A DNA stretch of 50,806 nucleotides, from positions 1 through 50,806 of the forward strand of contig NZ_KE952920.1 in assembly GCF_000466385.1 (NCBI RefSeq). The letters are read 5' to 3'. Shown here one piece after another: positions 1 through 7,268 of the stretch. Every line of letters starts with the position of its first letter. Position 1 is the first letter of the stretch. The translations under genes were made by a program, and so were the position numbers. The stretch is from Aneurinibacillus aneurinilyticus ATCC 12856 (GTDB taxonomy: Bacteria; Bacillota; Bacilli; Aneurinibacillales; Aneurinibacillaceae). The notes below the pieces were generated by a model. It searched no databases and was not told the origin of the DNA. It saw nothing but the letters and a program-made list of their open reading frames with translations.

Positions 1-379
1 AAGTGGGAGACTTCTTTCGGAGGGAAGTTAAATAGCATTCTGTAAATAGCATTCCTTTCAAACTTGTAAAAACCCATGCAAAGGAGGAAATAGAAAATAG
101 AATTATGATCATCCAATTAATAAGTGGCTTATTGTATTCTTTGGAAAAAGGAAACTTTTTTTCGAAATATTGTACCCCTTCACTCGCGATTTTTATTATA
201 TATCCTTCAGAAGTTGCTTCTATATTTATAAATCCCTGATCTTGTAATTCTTTATACGCCTCTAAATTCTTAGTATTAAACTCTGTATTTAAAGATATAA
301 TAGGTTTATTAATAAAATTGATTTTATAAATTTCTTTTAACAATGTATCATTTAATTTTTCTTTATTATATTTTTTCAC
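1..379 (-). CDS. Partial gene: winged-helix-like plus membrane segment protein, unknown
   Basis: This reading frame is open from a GTG at 379 (or the TTG one codon earlier, at 382) to the window edge, so about 126 residues are seen and the C-terminus lies outside. A Shine-Dalgarno GGAAGGTG lies 6 to 9 bases upstream. The N-terminal ~85 residues are charged and read like a helix-turn-helix or winged-helix segment (KEIYKINF, AYKELQDQGFI, EGYIIKIASEGVQYFEKK). They are followed by a hydrophobic stretch (NWMIIILFSISSFAWVF) that is probably a membrane helix. I do not recognise the family. It is AT-rich like the neighbouring nuclease genes and on the same strand. The gene call is fairly safe; the function is unknown. 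Confidence 0.55.
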   Translation of the reverse strand, partial: MKKYNKEKLNDTLLKEIYKINFINKPIISLNTEFNTKNLEAYKELQDQGFINIEATSEGYIIKIASEGVQYFEKKFPFSKEYNKPLINWMIIILFSISSFAWVFTSLKGMLFTECYLTSLRKKSPT

Positions 380-536
380 CAAACAATACACCTTCCGATT
401 AATATTGAACTATTTCTTATTCTCTGTGTAAAAAATATAAATAATAATCTATAGGATAATGTTTCAGGTGTAATATAAAACTCTTACCTAACCTTACACT
501 TAAAGTGTCGCATCACTTTATTTTTGTAAAATGTAT

Positions 537-1619
537 TTAATCTTCCAACGCAAAGGCTTTTGTTAAAATCTCTAATGTAAACTTATTTTTTAATTTGCAA
601 GCTGTATTTTGATTGGCAAACATCCCTTTTTCCCTAATTGCTTCTTCTCGTGAAAGTGTCTTAATCCACTTCACTTTTACTGCATACTCTGAAAGCTCCG
701 GATTATCGCTATTCTCTCCAGCTCGTGGAGCTTCTAAAACAGATAAAAGTGGTTGCTGCTTCCCATCTATCTCTATCGTAAAATCTTTAATCATCACCGC
801 TGTCTCTTCTACGATCCCCACTCCTACATACCCTTTGTTAGGAAGATAGGCAAAGATTCGGGCTCCGGGGAACAATTGATGTAATGTTTTGCTGTACCAT
901 TTTCCTTGGCCGCCGGAAACATAGCCGTACTTTGCGCATTCATCCCAATTTCGGTGACCGTTATCCTCACCTATTGCTACATAAAAATCTTGACCATTCC
1001 ATTTCTCTTCCTTACTACGACTCGGAGTATTAATAGCTACTTCATTTGGATTCATTAACCATGTGCGAGTCAAATATTCCGCTGTCCCATCCTTAAAATA
1101 CGAAAAAAACACAGCATTAATCGGTACGTTATAGTCTTCAGAAAGATAAGAGACAATACGCTCCGAGCTACTATCTAACTGTGAAGCGACAATAATAAGT
1201 TGGTGACTTTCATTTAGTGATTCAGGAGGATTTTGTCCAAATCTATCATAAAATTCTTCTTCAAACTTTTTGTTAAATCCAATAATCGTTTTATGTGCTT
1301 CGTATATATTTACAATTTCCTGGTACGTTAATTTTTTCACCCAAGAACCATAATCAAGAAGCTGTGCTACGACTTCTCTAGGTGTTCTATCCCGTTTAAC
1401 CTCTACCACATATAAATTACCTTCCTCATTAATAGCCAATAAGTCGATTCGCTTCCCGAATGCAGTAGTTACTTGTCTCCCAATTACCATCAAATCTAAA
1501 CCTAGAATATCGATATCCTGTAACAGAACTTCTTCTAGTTTCGCCTCATTATCCATACGTACTGCATTAACTCTGGAAACCCCGTTATCAATTCTCCAAA
1601 TCCCTGTTTCAATCGGCAT
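537..1619 (-). CDS. NucS/DUF91-like PD-(D/E)XK nuclease with a C-terminal PUA/EVE-like region
   Basis: The 360-residue protein has an N-terminal restriction-fold nuclease signature: an early glutamate (about E29), then GKRIDLLAI with D59, then VVEVK with E73 and K75, then a Q/LLDYG helix around 86-91. This pattern is known from the NucS/DUF91 endonuclease family. The C-terminal third (about 205-285) contains a WY..TL..LFPGARIFAYLP..GYVGVG run that resembles PUA-like or EVE-type domains, which in other nucleases sense modified bases; this part is inference. The gene is 18 bases downstream of a frameshifted HNH nuclease and near a GIY-YIG nuclease on the same strand, suggesting an accessory nuclease cluster. 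The start ATG at 1619 has a weak upstream GGAG. DNA binding or cleavage is likely; substrate unknown. Confidence 0.75.
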   Translation of the reverse strand: MPIETGIWRIDNGVSRVNAVRMDNEAKLEEVLLQDIDILGLDLMVIGRQVTTAFGKRIDLLAINEEGNLYVVEVKRDRTPREVVAQLLDYGSWVKKLTYQEIVNIYEAHKTIIGFNKKFEEEFYDRFGQNPPESLNESHQLIIVASQLDSSSERIVSYLSEDYNVPINAVFFSYFKDGTAEYLTRTWLMNPNEVAINTPSRSKEEKWNGQDFYVAIGEDNGHRNWDECAKYGYVSGGQGKWYSKTLHQLFPGARIFAYLPNKGYVGVGIVEETAVMIKDFTIEIDGKQQPLLSVLEAPRAGENSDNPELSEYAVKVKWIKTLSREEAIREKGMFANQNTACKLKNKFTLEILTKAFALED

Positions 1620-1637
1620 ATGTTCTCAGCTCCATCT

Positions 1638-1918
1638 TCATTTATACTTCCTTATATCATTCTGTAACAGCTTCGTTCTTAATTGTTCCTTCTTCGAACC
1701 AAAGTGAACTTCACAGTGACAATTAGGTATAAAACAACTGCATTTTCTACTGTATCCTCTCCATCCTCGGCTAATAGAACAATATGGTGTACTTCCAAAT
1801 AGGGTGTACCATCCGAGGCGCGAATAAATGGAGCTGGATTTTCGCAACCTTCACAATAACCATTTGCTCGCTCTAATACTTTAGCTATGACATTCGAATC
1901 ACGTCTAAATGTTGTCAT
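1638..1918 (-). pseudogene. Frameshifted HNH endonuclease (McrA-like) fragment
   Basis: Frame one (ATG at 1918) reads ..LERANGYCEGC..PYLEVHHIVLLAEDGEDTVENAVVL, a typical zinc-binding HNH domain, and then loses homology. The rest, PNCHCEVHFGSKKEQLRTKLL, continues in the next frame to a stop at 1638. A one-base loss near 1730 explains the break, and the first cysteine expected in the second CxxC pair is also changed (TAC instead of TGC). HNH domains of this type usually form the C-terminus of longer restriction enzymes, so the N-terminal part may also be missing. The ATG lacks a good ribosome binding site. It lies between GIY-YIG and NucS-like nuclease genes. It is a decayed gene unless the shift is a sequencing error. 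Confidence 0.75.
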
Positions 1919-1969
1919 AATGACCTGTATGATTACGTTATCAAAAATTATAATCCCTTGCTTACGTGA

Positions 1970-2410
1970 TCATGGTCGTTTCCCCATTTGTGCTCTCTTT
2001 CGCCACTCATTAAACTTCGATTTTAAGACAAAATCTAGCATCTGCTCAACTATTCTTCGATCTTCCTCCTGTTCAAGCTCCTTCCAATAAATTTTCAGCT
2101 TACCTTGGTTGGCTAGGAAAAATTCATTACGTACCGCTTCTCCAGTTTCCCTATATAACTTCTCGTAATGTCTCAATAACCGACTTTTTATTGGCTTCCC
2201 TTTGCCAACGTAAAGTATCTCTCCTCTATCGTTTTCATACACATACAATCCGTTCCCATTACTCGTATTATCACAAATCCGTTTTCTCATTTTTGACTTT
2301 TCCTCTTCATCTTTCGGCTGATTATGCATAATTCGAAAACTGTTCCAATTCACATCATCTAATGGTAAGAAACTCTTCGAGATAAGAAATTCCTGTATAC
2401 TTTTTCTCAT
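1970..2410 (-). CDS. GIY-YIG nuclease domain protein
   Basis: This 146-residue protein has the two strands of the GIY-YIG fold (GLYVY about residues 54-58 and LYVGKG about 66-71), the following arginine in KSRLLRH, and a later glutamate in the helix DRRIVEQML. The catalytic set of the family therefore looks intact. The ATG at 2410 is preceded by AAGAGG five bases upstream; an in-frame GTG at 2416 lies inside that site and is less likely. The protein is little more than the nuclease domain with a ~50-residue N-terminal extension, so its target specificity cannot be read. It is the first gene of the same-strand nuclease cluster and is AT-rich. Confidence 0.8.
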   Translation of the reverse strand: MRKSIQEFLISKSFLPLDDVNWNSFRIMHNQPKDEEEKSKMRKRICDNTSNGNGLYVYENDRGEILYVGKGKPIKSRLLRHYEKLYRETGEAVRNEFFLANQGKLKIYWKELEQEEDRRIVEQMLDFVLKSKFNEWRKRAQMGKRP

Positions 2411-2856
2411 AGTCACCTCTTATAATTTCTGTTCTGAAAATTAACACCCATTACCTTTAGACCCATTTCTAGGAACCTAATATATTTAGCATATATATAC
2501 AGTTAATAAAAGACAACACATTTAATTGTTTATATCAGCCTGGCATAGCAACGATATTATTTATTTTACAATATTTTCTTTTTATTCGATAATCGAACAT
2601 ACATTCCTAAAAAAGAGATAGTAGACATGTTGGTGTATTACCAACCGGGACTTTTGGAACAACAAATTGAAGAGCTATACCAACAATATGACATCCTTCG
2701 TAGACAGTGCCACATTGGATGATTATGTTACCATTTATCATGTTAATGGGACACTTTAAAAAAGAATGGCTATGAGCAGTGACAAGTGTTGTTTTACACT
2801 CTTCTGTTCTTTTTATTCATTTATGATGAGAGAAAGAACGGAGAAGCTTATCGATT
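2411..2856. other. AT-rich intergenic region with gene debris
   Basis: No complete gene is visible in this ~450-base stretch. A plus-strand frame open through 2627-2722 encodes a plausible coiled peptide (IVDMLVYYQPGLLEQQIEE..YDILRRQCHIG), and its frame stays open upstream of the ATG, so it looks like a remnant of a longer gene. I do not recognise it. A LexA/DinR-like box lies at 2594-2607. Together with the broken integrase downstream this reads as a decayed mobile-element region. Confidence 0.5.
2594..2607 (+). promoter_or_regulatory. Possible LexA (DinR) box
   Basis: The 14-mer CGAACATACATTCC matches the Bacillus LexA consensus CGAACRNRYGTTYC at 13 of 14 positions. It sits 20 bases before the ATG of the small remnant frame at 2627. 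No good promoter hexamers frame it and it also falls inside an open frame, so a chance match is possible. Confidence 0.3.
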
Positions 2857-3357
2857 ATGAAAGGATATTTTCGTAAAAGAGGTAGCAAATGGTCCTTTTC
2901 AATTGACATTGGCCGTGATCCAGGAACCGGCAAACGAAAGCAAAAAACAGTTAGTGGATTTAAAACAAAAAAGGAAGCCGTAACTTTATTATGTATGTCT
3001 TGGCTATTTATACAGGGATGCGACGAGGGGAAGCACTTGCGCTTCGTTAGCAAGATTGCAATTTAGAAGAAAAGAAGATCAGTATCCGACAAACACTTTA
3101 TCGCTCAGGCACCAGTAAACTTCAATTTCAAGAGCCGAAAACAAAAGGTTCAAAAAGAGTACTCTCTCTTCCTGATTATGCTATCGCTTGCTTACGCAAA
3201 CATAAAGCTGAACAGAATGAAATCAAGCTTAGATTAGGCAGCGCATATAACGATCATGATTTATCTGCCTGATATGCAAAAAAATCTTGCTCAAAACTTT
3301 GACAACGCGATGAAAAACCGAATCAAAAAGAATACCAAATCTGCTTTAGTAGACTAA
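2857..3357 (+). pseudogene. Tyrosine recombinase (phage integrase) remnant
   Basis: The start (ATG 2857) encodes an Arm-type DNA-binding domain (YFRKRGSKWSFSIDIG, GKRKQKTVSGFKTKKEA). The sequence then jumps straight to the catalytic-domain box YTGMRRGEALALR in another frame, which is interrupted by a TAG where tryptophan is usual (LRW). The frame goes on with LEEKKISIRQTLYRSG..KGSKRVLSLPD, stops near 3272, and the typical integrase tail (DMQKNLAQNFDNAMKNRIKK) follows to a stop at 3355. The middle of the protein and the HxxR...Y catalytic part are deleted. It is certainly non-functional. It marks a past integration event, consistent with the accessory nucleases next to it. Confidence 0.85.
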
Positions 3358-3402
3358 AGGTGGTCAAAATGTGGTCAATCGCTTGATTCCAGAAGAAAAA
3401 AA

Positions 3403-3433
3403 GAGGAAACCCTTATATATCAAGCGTTTCCTC
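3403..3433 (-). terminator. Rho-independent terminator of the ABC operon
   Basis: Inverted repeat GAGGAAAC/GTTTCCTC with a 15-base loop. Read on the minus strand it is followed by a run of seven T. It lies 21 bases after the permease stop. Confidence 0.75.
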
Positions 3434-3454
3434 TCTCTAAAAAATAATGGTTCC

Positions 3455-4249
3455 TTATCCTCCCTGAATAACGACACTTTTACGAGCACGCCACCACATA
3501 AACCATATCGGCAATAGCAATATCATAACCCATACAAATTGTACAAACAGTGCCGTGTAAATCTTCTCTCCTGCCATTCCTCCAGTAAAAATCATACCTG
3601 GCAAGTAACTAATCGCCTGAAAGGGTAAGTACTTTAGTATCTCCTGAGCCCACTCAGGATAAAAGCTAATCGGCAAGATTAACCCTGAAAACAAGTCAAC
3701 AATTACCCGCTTTGCCCTCATAATCCCTTCGTTATTATAAAAGAAGAACGTTAATAAACCTGTAATCAAGTTAATCTGCGTATTAATGACAAAGCTAATC
3801 ATAAGGCTAAGCAAATACCAACTCCAGGTTACAGCACTATCCGGATAATGAATGGGAAAAATAAAACTGACAATAAACATGCCCGGTACAGAAAAAAATA
3901 TCAGCCGAAAAATCCCTTCGCCGAATCCCTGCATAAGCTTAACCGTTACATAGTTATATGGCCGTATCATCTCAATGGCGACTTTTCCTTCTTTAATATC
4001 CATCGCCATCTCCTGGTCGATATTATTAAAATAAAATGCACGAGCCATCCAGCTGATAGCTACATACGTAACCATCTGCTGCGCGGTTAATCCACCCATG
4101 CTGGATTGCCCGCCGTAAATCGCATTCCACAAAAAATAATACGCACCAATATTAATGCTATAGACAATAATGCCACTGTAGTAGTTCACACGATACGCGA
4201 GCATCGTCAAAAAACGGATGCGGATAATTTCCGCATACATACTAAACAT
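3455..4249 (-). CDS. ABC-2 family transporter permease (DUF990/ABC2_membrane_6 type)
   Basis: The 264-residue protein has about six hydrophobic helices (e.g. YYSGIIVYSINIGAYYFLW, GLILPISFYP, FVQFVWVMILLLPIWFMWW) and the sequence style of the ABC-2 permeases paired with Nod/daunorubicin-type ATPases. The start ATG at 4249 overlaps the end of the ATPase gene by eight bases (ATGTTTAG), with AGAGGGG six bases upstream, so translation is probably coupled. In this family the usual arrangement is one ATPase and two such permeases; only one is present here, so it may act as a homodimer or the partner may be elsewhere. Substrate unknown. A terminator follows directly. Confidence 0.85.
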   Translation of the reverse strand: MFSMYAEIIRIRFLTMLAYRVNYYSGIIVYSINIGAYYFLWNAIYGGQSSMGGLTAQQMVTYVAISWMARAFYFNNIDQEMAMDIKEGKVAIEMIRPYNYVTVKLMQGFGEGIFRLIFFSVPGMFIVSFIFPIHYPDSAVTWSWYLLSLMISFVINTQINLITGLLTFFFYNNEGIMRAKRVIVDLFSGLILPISFYPEWAQEILKYLPFQAISYLPGMIFTGGMAGEKIYTALFVQFVWVMILLLPIWFMWWRARKSVVIQGG

Positions 4250-5249
4250 GCGTAATCCCCTCTTGATAAATGTTGCGCACAATCTCTTCCGTACTTACCG
4301 CTTCAATGGAAATATCCTTTACTTCATAACGAGAAATAATACGGGATAATAAATCGGATACAGCGGCGTCCTCTTCTTCGAATACCGCCCGGAACCGCAC
4401 TTCGTTCTCTTTCTGCCATATGACGGGCAACGTATCGGTTAGACGTTCCAGTTCCTCTAGTTCAGCAGGGCTCGTAAATTCAATCATGACACGCTTTTCA
4501 TTTCCCCATGTAGTGCGCAGCTCATTCAGCCCGCCATCATAAATAATGTTGCCGCTATCAAGCATAACAACGCGCGACGATAGCGCTTCAATATCCGACA
4601 AATCGTGCGTGGTCAGCAGAATCGTTGTACCATACTTACGATTAATCTCTTTCAGAAACTCGCGGATTTTCAATTTTACCAACACATCAAGACCAATCGT
4701 CGGTTCATCAAGAAACAATAACGGCGGATTGTGAATAAGTGCGGCTGCCAATTCACAGCGCATCCGCTGTCCAAGGCTAAGTTTACGCACCGGTTTGTTC
4801 AGCAACTCTTCGATTTCGAGCACCTCAATTACGTGACCCATGTGACTTTTATACTCTTCATCTGAGAGCCGATATACTTTTTTCAAAAGCGCAAACGATT
4901 CCTGTACTGCAATGTCCCACCAGAGCTGGCTTCGCTGTCCGAATACAACTCCAATCGTACGCACGAATTTTTCTCGTTCACGGTGTGGGTCCATACCATT
5001 TACACGAAGATAACCGGACGTAGGCATAAGAATGCCTGTTAGCATTTTAATGGTAGTTGATTTGCCTGCCCCATTCTCACCTATATAGCCCACGATTTCA
5101 CCAGGAGCAATTTCAAGATCGATTCCGTTAACAGCACGCATCGTTCGATACTGTCGATTGAATAAATCACGAAACGCACCGGTAAGTCCCGGACGGCTAA
5201 TATATGACTTGAATTCTTTCGTAAGTCCTTTCGCTTCAATTCGTAGCAT
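4242..5249 (-). CDS. ABC transporter ATP-binding protein (ABC-2 exporter type)
   Basis: The protein (335 residues from ATG 5249) has Walker A GENGAGKST, signature LSLGQRMRCELAAAL, Walker B LLFLDEPTIGLD and an H-loop in LLTTHDLSDIE. The N-terminal YISRPGLTGAFRDLFNRQYRTMRAVNGI extension is typical of ATPases that pair with DUF990 permeases. The start was chosen because GGAGGGAAGG lies just before the ATG; a GTG 27 bases further upstream lacks such a site. It is the first gene of a two-gene operon with the permease and diverges from hemL. It powers export of an unknown substrate. Confidence 0.9.
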   Translation of the reverse strand: MLRIEAKGLTKEFKSYISRPGLTGAFRDLFNRQYRTMRAVNGIDLEIAPGEIVGYIGENGAGKSTTIKMLTGILMPTSGYLRVNGMDPHREREKFVRTIGVVFGQRSQLWWDIAVQESFALLKKVYRLSDEEYKSHMGHVIEVLEIEELLNKPVRKLSLGQRMRCELAAALIHNPPLLFLDEPTIGLDVLVKLKIREFLKEINRKYGTTILLTTHDLSDIEALSSRVVMLDSGNIIYDGGLNELRTTWGNEKRVMIEFTSPAELEELERLTDTLPVIWQKENEVRFRAVFEEEDAAVSDLLSRIISRYEVKDISIEAVSTEEIVRNIYQEGITHV

Positions 5250-5319
5250 CTTACCTTCCCTCCGTTTTTGTTCCACTAGCTATCATACATCTTTTGCAAT
5301 CAGTTTTCATTACTTTCGT

Positions 5320-5357
5320 ATAGGAAACCTATGTCTCCATAAACAGAAGGAAACCTT
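5320..5357. promoter_or_regulatory. Two AGGAAACCT dyads between divergent genes
   Basis: ATAGGAAACCTAT (5320-5332) and AAGGAAACCTT (5347-5357) are both palindromic around AAA and share the 9-mer AGGAAACCT. Their centres are about 26 bases apart. They lie between the divergent ABC operon and hemL, upstream of the likely hemL promoter. This looks like a two-site operator for an unidentified regulator. Confidence 0.4.
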
Positions 5358-5401
5358 TACCGTGTGAATGTTCCAACATCCCCTGCAAATCTTCCTTTTC
5401 C

Positions 5402-5430
5402 TTGTAATCACTTTTGCTAAACAGTAAAAT
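5402..5430 (+). promoter_or_regulatory. Likely sigma-A promoter of hemL
   Basis: TTGTAA (5402-5407) and TAAAAT (5425-5430) are separated by 17 bases, with the start codon ~50 bases downstream. Imperfect hexamers; position is reasonable. Confidence 0.45.
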
Positions 5431-5478
5431 TTTAATGTAGCAAAAGGTCAGGCATAATTGATATAGGAGGAATGAATC

Positions 5479-6774
5479 TTGTATTTTACACGTTCTGAAG
5501 AGTTGTACAAAGAGGCATTGGATGTTATCGTCGGAGGAGTAAATAGTCCATCCCGTGCATTTAAAGCAGTAGGTGGCGGTGCACCTGTGACGATGGCAAA
5601 AGCGGAAGGCGCGTATTTCTGGGATGTGGATGGCAACAAGTACATAGACTATCTGGCGGCATATGGACCGATTATTACTGGTCATGCACATCCTCATGTC
5701 ACGGAAGCCATCATCAACGCAGCTAAAAATGGCGTATTATATGGTACACCAACACCATGGGAAACTATATTCGCCCGCAAAATTCGTGAAGCGATTCCTT
5801 CCATGGAAAAAATCCGCTTCAATAACTCAGGTACAGAAGCCGTCATGAGTACCATCCGTGTCGCACGCGCTTATACAGGCCGAAACAAAATTATGAAATT
5901 CGCCGGTTGCTATCACGGTCATTCCGACCTTGTCCTTGTTGCTGCGGGCTCTGGTCCTTCTACTCTCGGAATTCCGGACAGCGCAGGTATCCCGCAATCT
6001 ATCGCTGATGAGGTAATCACTGTACCATACAACGATATCAACGCATTCGCTCAGGCAATGGAAAAATGGGGAGATCAAGTGGCTGGTGTACTGGTAGAGC
6101 CAATTGTAGGTAACTTCGGTATTGTAGCACCGGAAGAAGGTTTTCTGGAAGAAGTCAATCGCATTACCCATGAGGCCGGGGCATTGGTTATTTACGATGA
6201 AGTCATTACGGGCTTTCGATTTACATATGGCGGAGCTCAAAACCTGCTCGGTATCGAACCGGATTTGACGGCACTCGGCAAAATCATAGGCGGGGGCCTT
6301 CCAATCGGCGCCTATGGTGGACGCAAGAATATTATGGAAGAAGTTGCACCGCTCGGGCCAGCATATCAGGCCGGAACACATGCCGGAAATCCGCTATCCA
6401 TGCAGGCGGGCATCGCATGCCTAGAAGTACTGGAACAGCCCGGCGTTTATGAAGAATTGCACCGATTAGGCAAAATTCTTGGCGACGGACTTAAGCAAGC
6501 AGCAGATGAAGCAGGCGTTCCTGTTACCATTAATCGTGTAGTCGGTGCATTAGCCATGTACTTTACCGATAAGCCGGTAAAAAACTATGATGACGCCAAT
6601 ACTGCTAATAGCGAACAGTTTGCCCACTTCTTCCGCGCTATCCTGGAAGAAGGAATATGTCTTGCTCCTTCCAAATATGAAGCCTGGTTTATTACTACAG
6701 CTCATACAGAGGAAGATGTTATTTACACCATTGAAGCAGCAAGAAAATCTTTCATAAAAATGCAGAAAAAATAA
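5479..6774 (+). CDS. hemL: Glutamate-1-semialdehyde 2,1-aminomutase
   Basis: This PLP enzyme converts glutamate-1-semialdehyde to 5-aminolevulinate, the precursor of tetrapyrroles. The 431-residue protein is full length and shows [11 protein letters not shown], the pyridoxal-stacking GCYHGHSD motif, [10 protein letters not shown] and the PLP lysine in [16 protein letters not shown] (K268). The start is a TTG at 5479 with AGGAGG eight bases upstream; a nearby ATG (5472) is out of frame. It is a single-gene unit with its own terminator. Bacillus species carry two paralogues, HemL in the heme operon and stand-alone GsaB; the solo setting here suggests the GsaB role. It could link to siroheme supply for the sulfite reductase of this window, which is inference. 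Confidence 0.95.
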   Translation: MYFTRSEELYKEALDVIVGGVNSPSRAFKAVGGGAPVTMAKAEGAYFWDVDGNKYIDYLAAYGPIITGHAHPHVTEAIINAAKNGVLYGTPTPWETIFARKIREAIPSMEKIRFNNSGTEAVMSTIRVARAYTGRNKIMKFAGCYHGHSDLVLVAAGSGPSTLGIPDSAGIPQSIADEVITVPYNDINAFAQAMEKWGDQVAGVLVEPIVGNFGIVAPEEGFLEEVNRITHEAGALVIYDEVITGFRFTYGGAQNLLGIEPDLTALGKIIGGGLPIGAYGGRKNIMEEVAPLGPAYQAGTHAGNPLSMQAGIACLEVLEQPGVYEELHRLGKILGDGLKQAADEAGVPVTINRVVGALAMYFTDKPVKNYDDANTANSEQFAHFFRAILEEGICLAPSKYEAWFITTAHTEEDVIYTIEAARKSFIKMQKK

Positions 6775-6801
6775 TAAATATACAATTTATTTTCGCATAG
6801 A

Positions 6802-6829
6802 GGGTGCAATTTATAATTGCATCCTTTTT
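6802..6829 (+). terminator. Terminator after hemL
   Basis: Stem GGGTGCAATT/AATTGCATCC (one G-T pair) followed by five T, 27 bases after the stop codon. Confidence 0.8.
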
Positions 6830-7025
6830 ATATAAGCAAATATTAACAGATTTCAATATGTTTGTCACTTAATATAACATCTATGTCAATTCTGCCTCAT
6901 TTATATAAAATCATAGAAAATGCACACTAGCATCCGAATATTTTTTGAAAAAATATAAATAATGTTCGCATTAAAACCATTAACCTATATATTCTAAATT
7001 ATTATAATTGTTTACCTGAAAAAAA

Positions 7026-7039
7026 TAAAAACGCTTTCA
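7026..7039 (+). promoter_or_regulatory. Possible CcpA cre site upstream of gltB
   Basis: TAAAAACGCTTTCA fits the cre consensus TGWAANCGNTNNCA with one mismatch. It lies about 25 bases upstream of the presumed -35, a position used for activation or repression by CcpA. The match alone is not proof. Confidence 0.35.
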
Positions 7040-7062
7040 TTTGAATAATTAATCATTTTTTA

Positions 7063-7091
7063 TTGTAGAGAACAGCGATTCGTGATATTCT
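7063..7091 (+). promoter_or_regulatory. Candidate gltB promoter
   Basis: TTGTAG and TATTCT with a 17-base spacer. Transcription from here would give an untranslated leader of ~170 bases. The region 6830-7060 upstream is very AT-rich and holds no gene. Confidence 0.4.
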
Positions 7092-7140
7092 ATACTTACT
7101 TTTCCGACAGTTCTGTTTTATTTTTTTTATCAAACTGTTC

Positions 7141-7168
7141 GAAGAATGAACATCAAATGTTCATCTTC
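7141..7168 (+). promoter_or_regulatory. Inverted repeat in the gltB leader
   Basis: Arms GAAGAATGAACAT and ATGTTCATCTTC around CAA form a 12-bp stem with one bulged base. It lies downstream of the candidate promoter, so it could be an RNA hairpin or an operator. It has no T-tract and is not a terminator. Confidence 0.5.
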
Positions 7169-7235
7169 GTACAAAGAACCGGCCTATATAAAGAGAGTGG
7201 CCATCGCTTTTCGTGTGGGAGACTACCGTCTTATT

Positions 7236-7268
7236 AGGAGGTGAAGGTCAGTCTAGCTGACCGAGGCA
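7236..7268 (+). promoter_or_regulatory. gltB: gltB ribosome binding site with a bridging hairpin
   Basis: AGGAGGTGA at 7236-7244 is a near-perfect Shine-Dalgarno, but it is 24 bases from the ATG, too far for normal initiation. Between them lies a perfect 6-bp hairpin, GGTCAG/CTGACC with a 5-base loop (7246-7262). Folding it out would leave an effective spacing of seven bases, the optimum. A GTG at 7241 is out of frame and soon stops. Hairpin-dependent initiation is inference. Confidence 0.55.

Noticed and set aside
5827-6381. 184-aa open frame antisense to hemL
   Set aside because: Mirror of conserved hemL codons; no family resemblance or ribosome binding site.
7095-7268. T-box or glutamine riboswitch in the gltB leader
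   Set aside because: No T-box sequence, no specifier loop, no terminator/antiterminator pair and no recognised glutamine motif.
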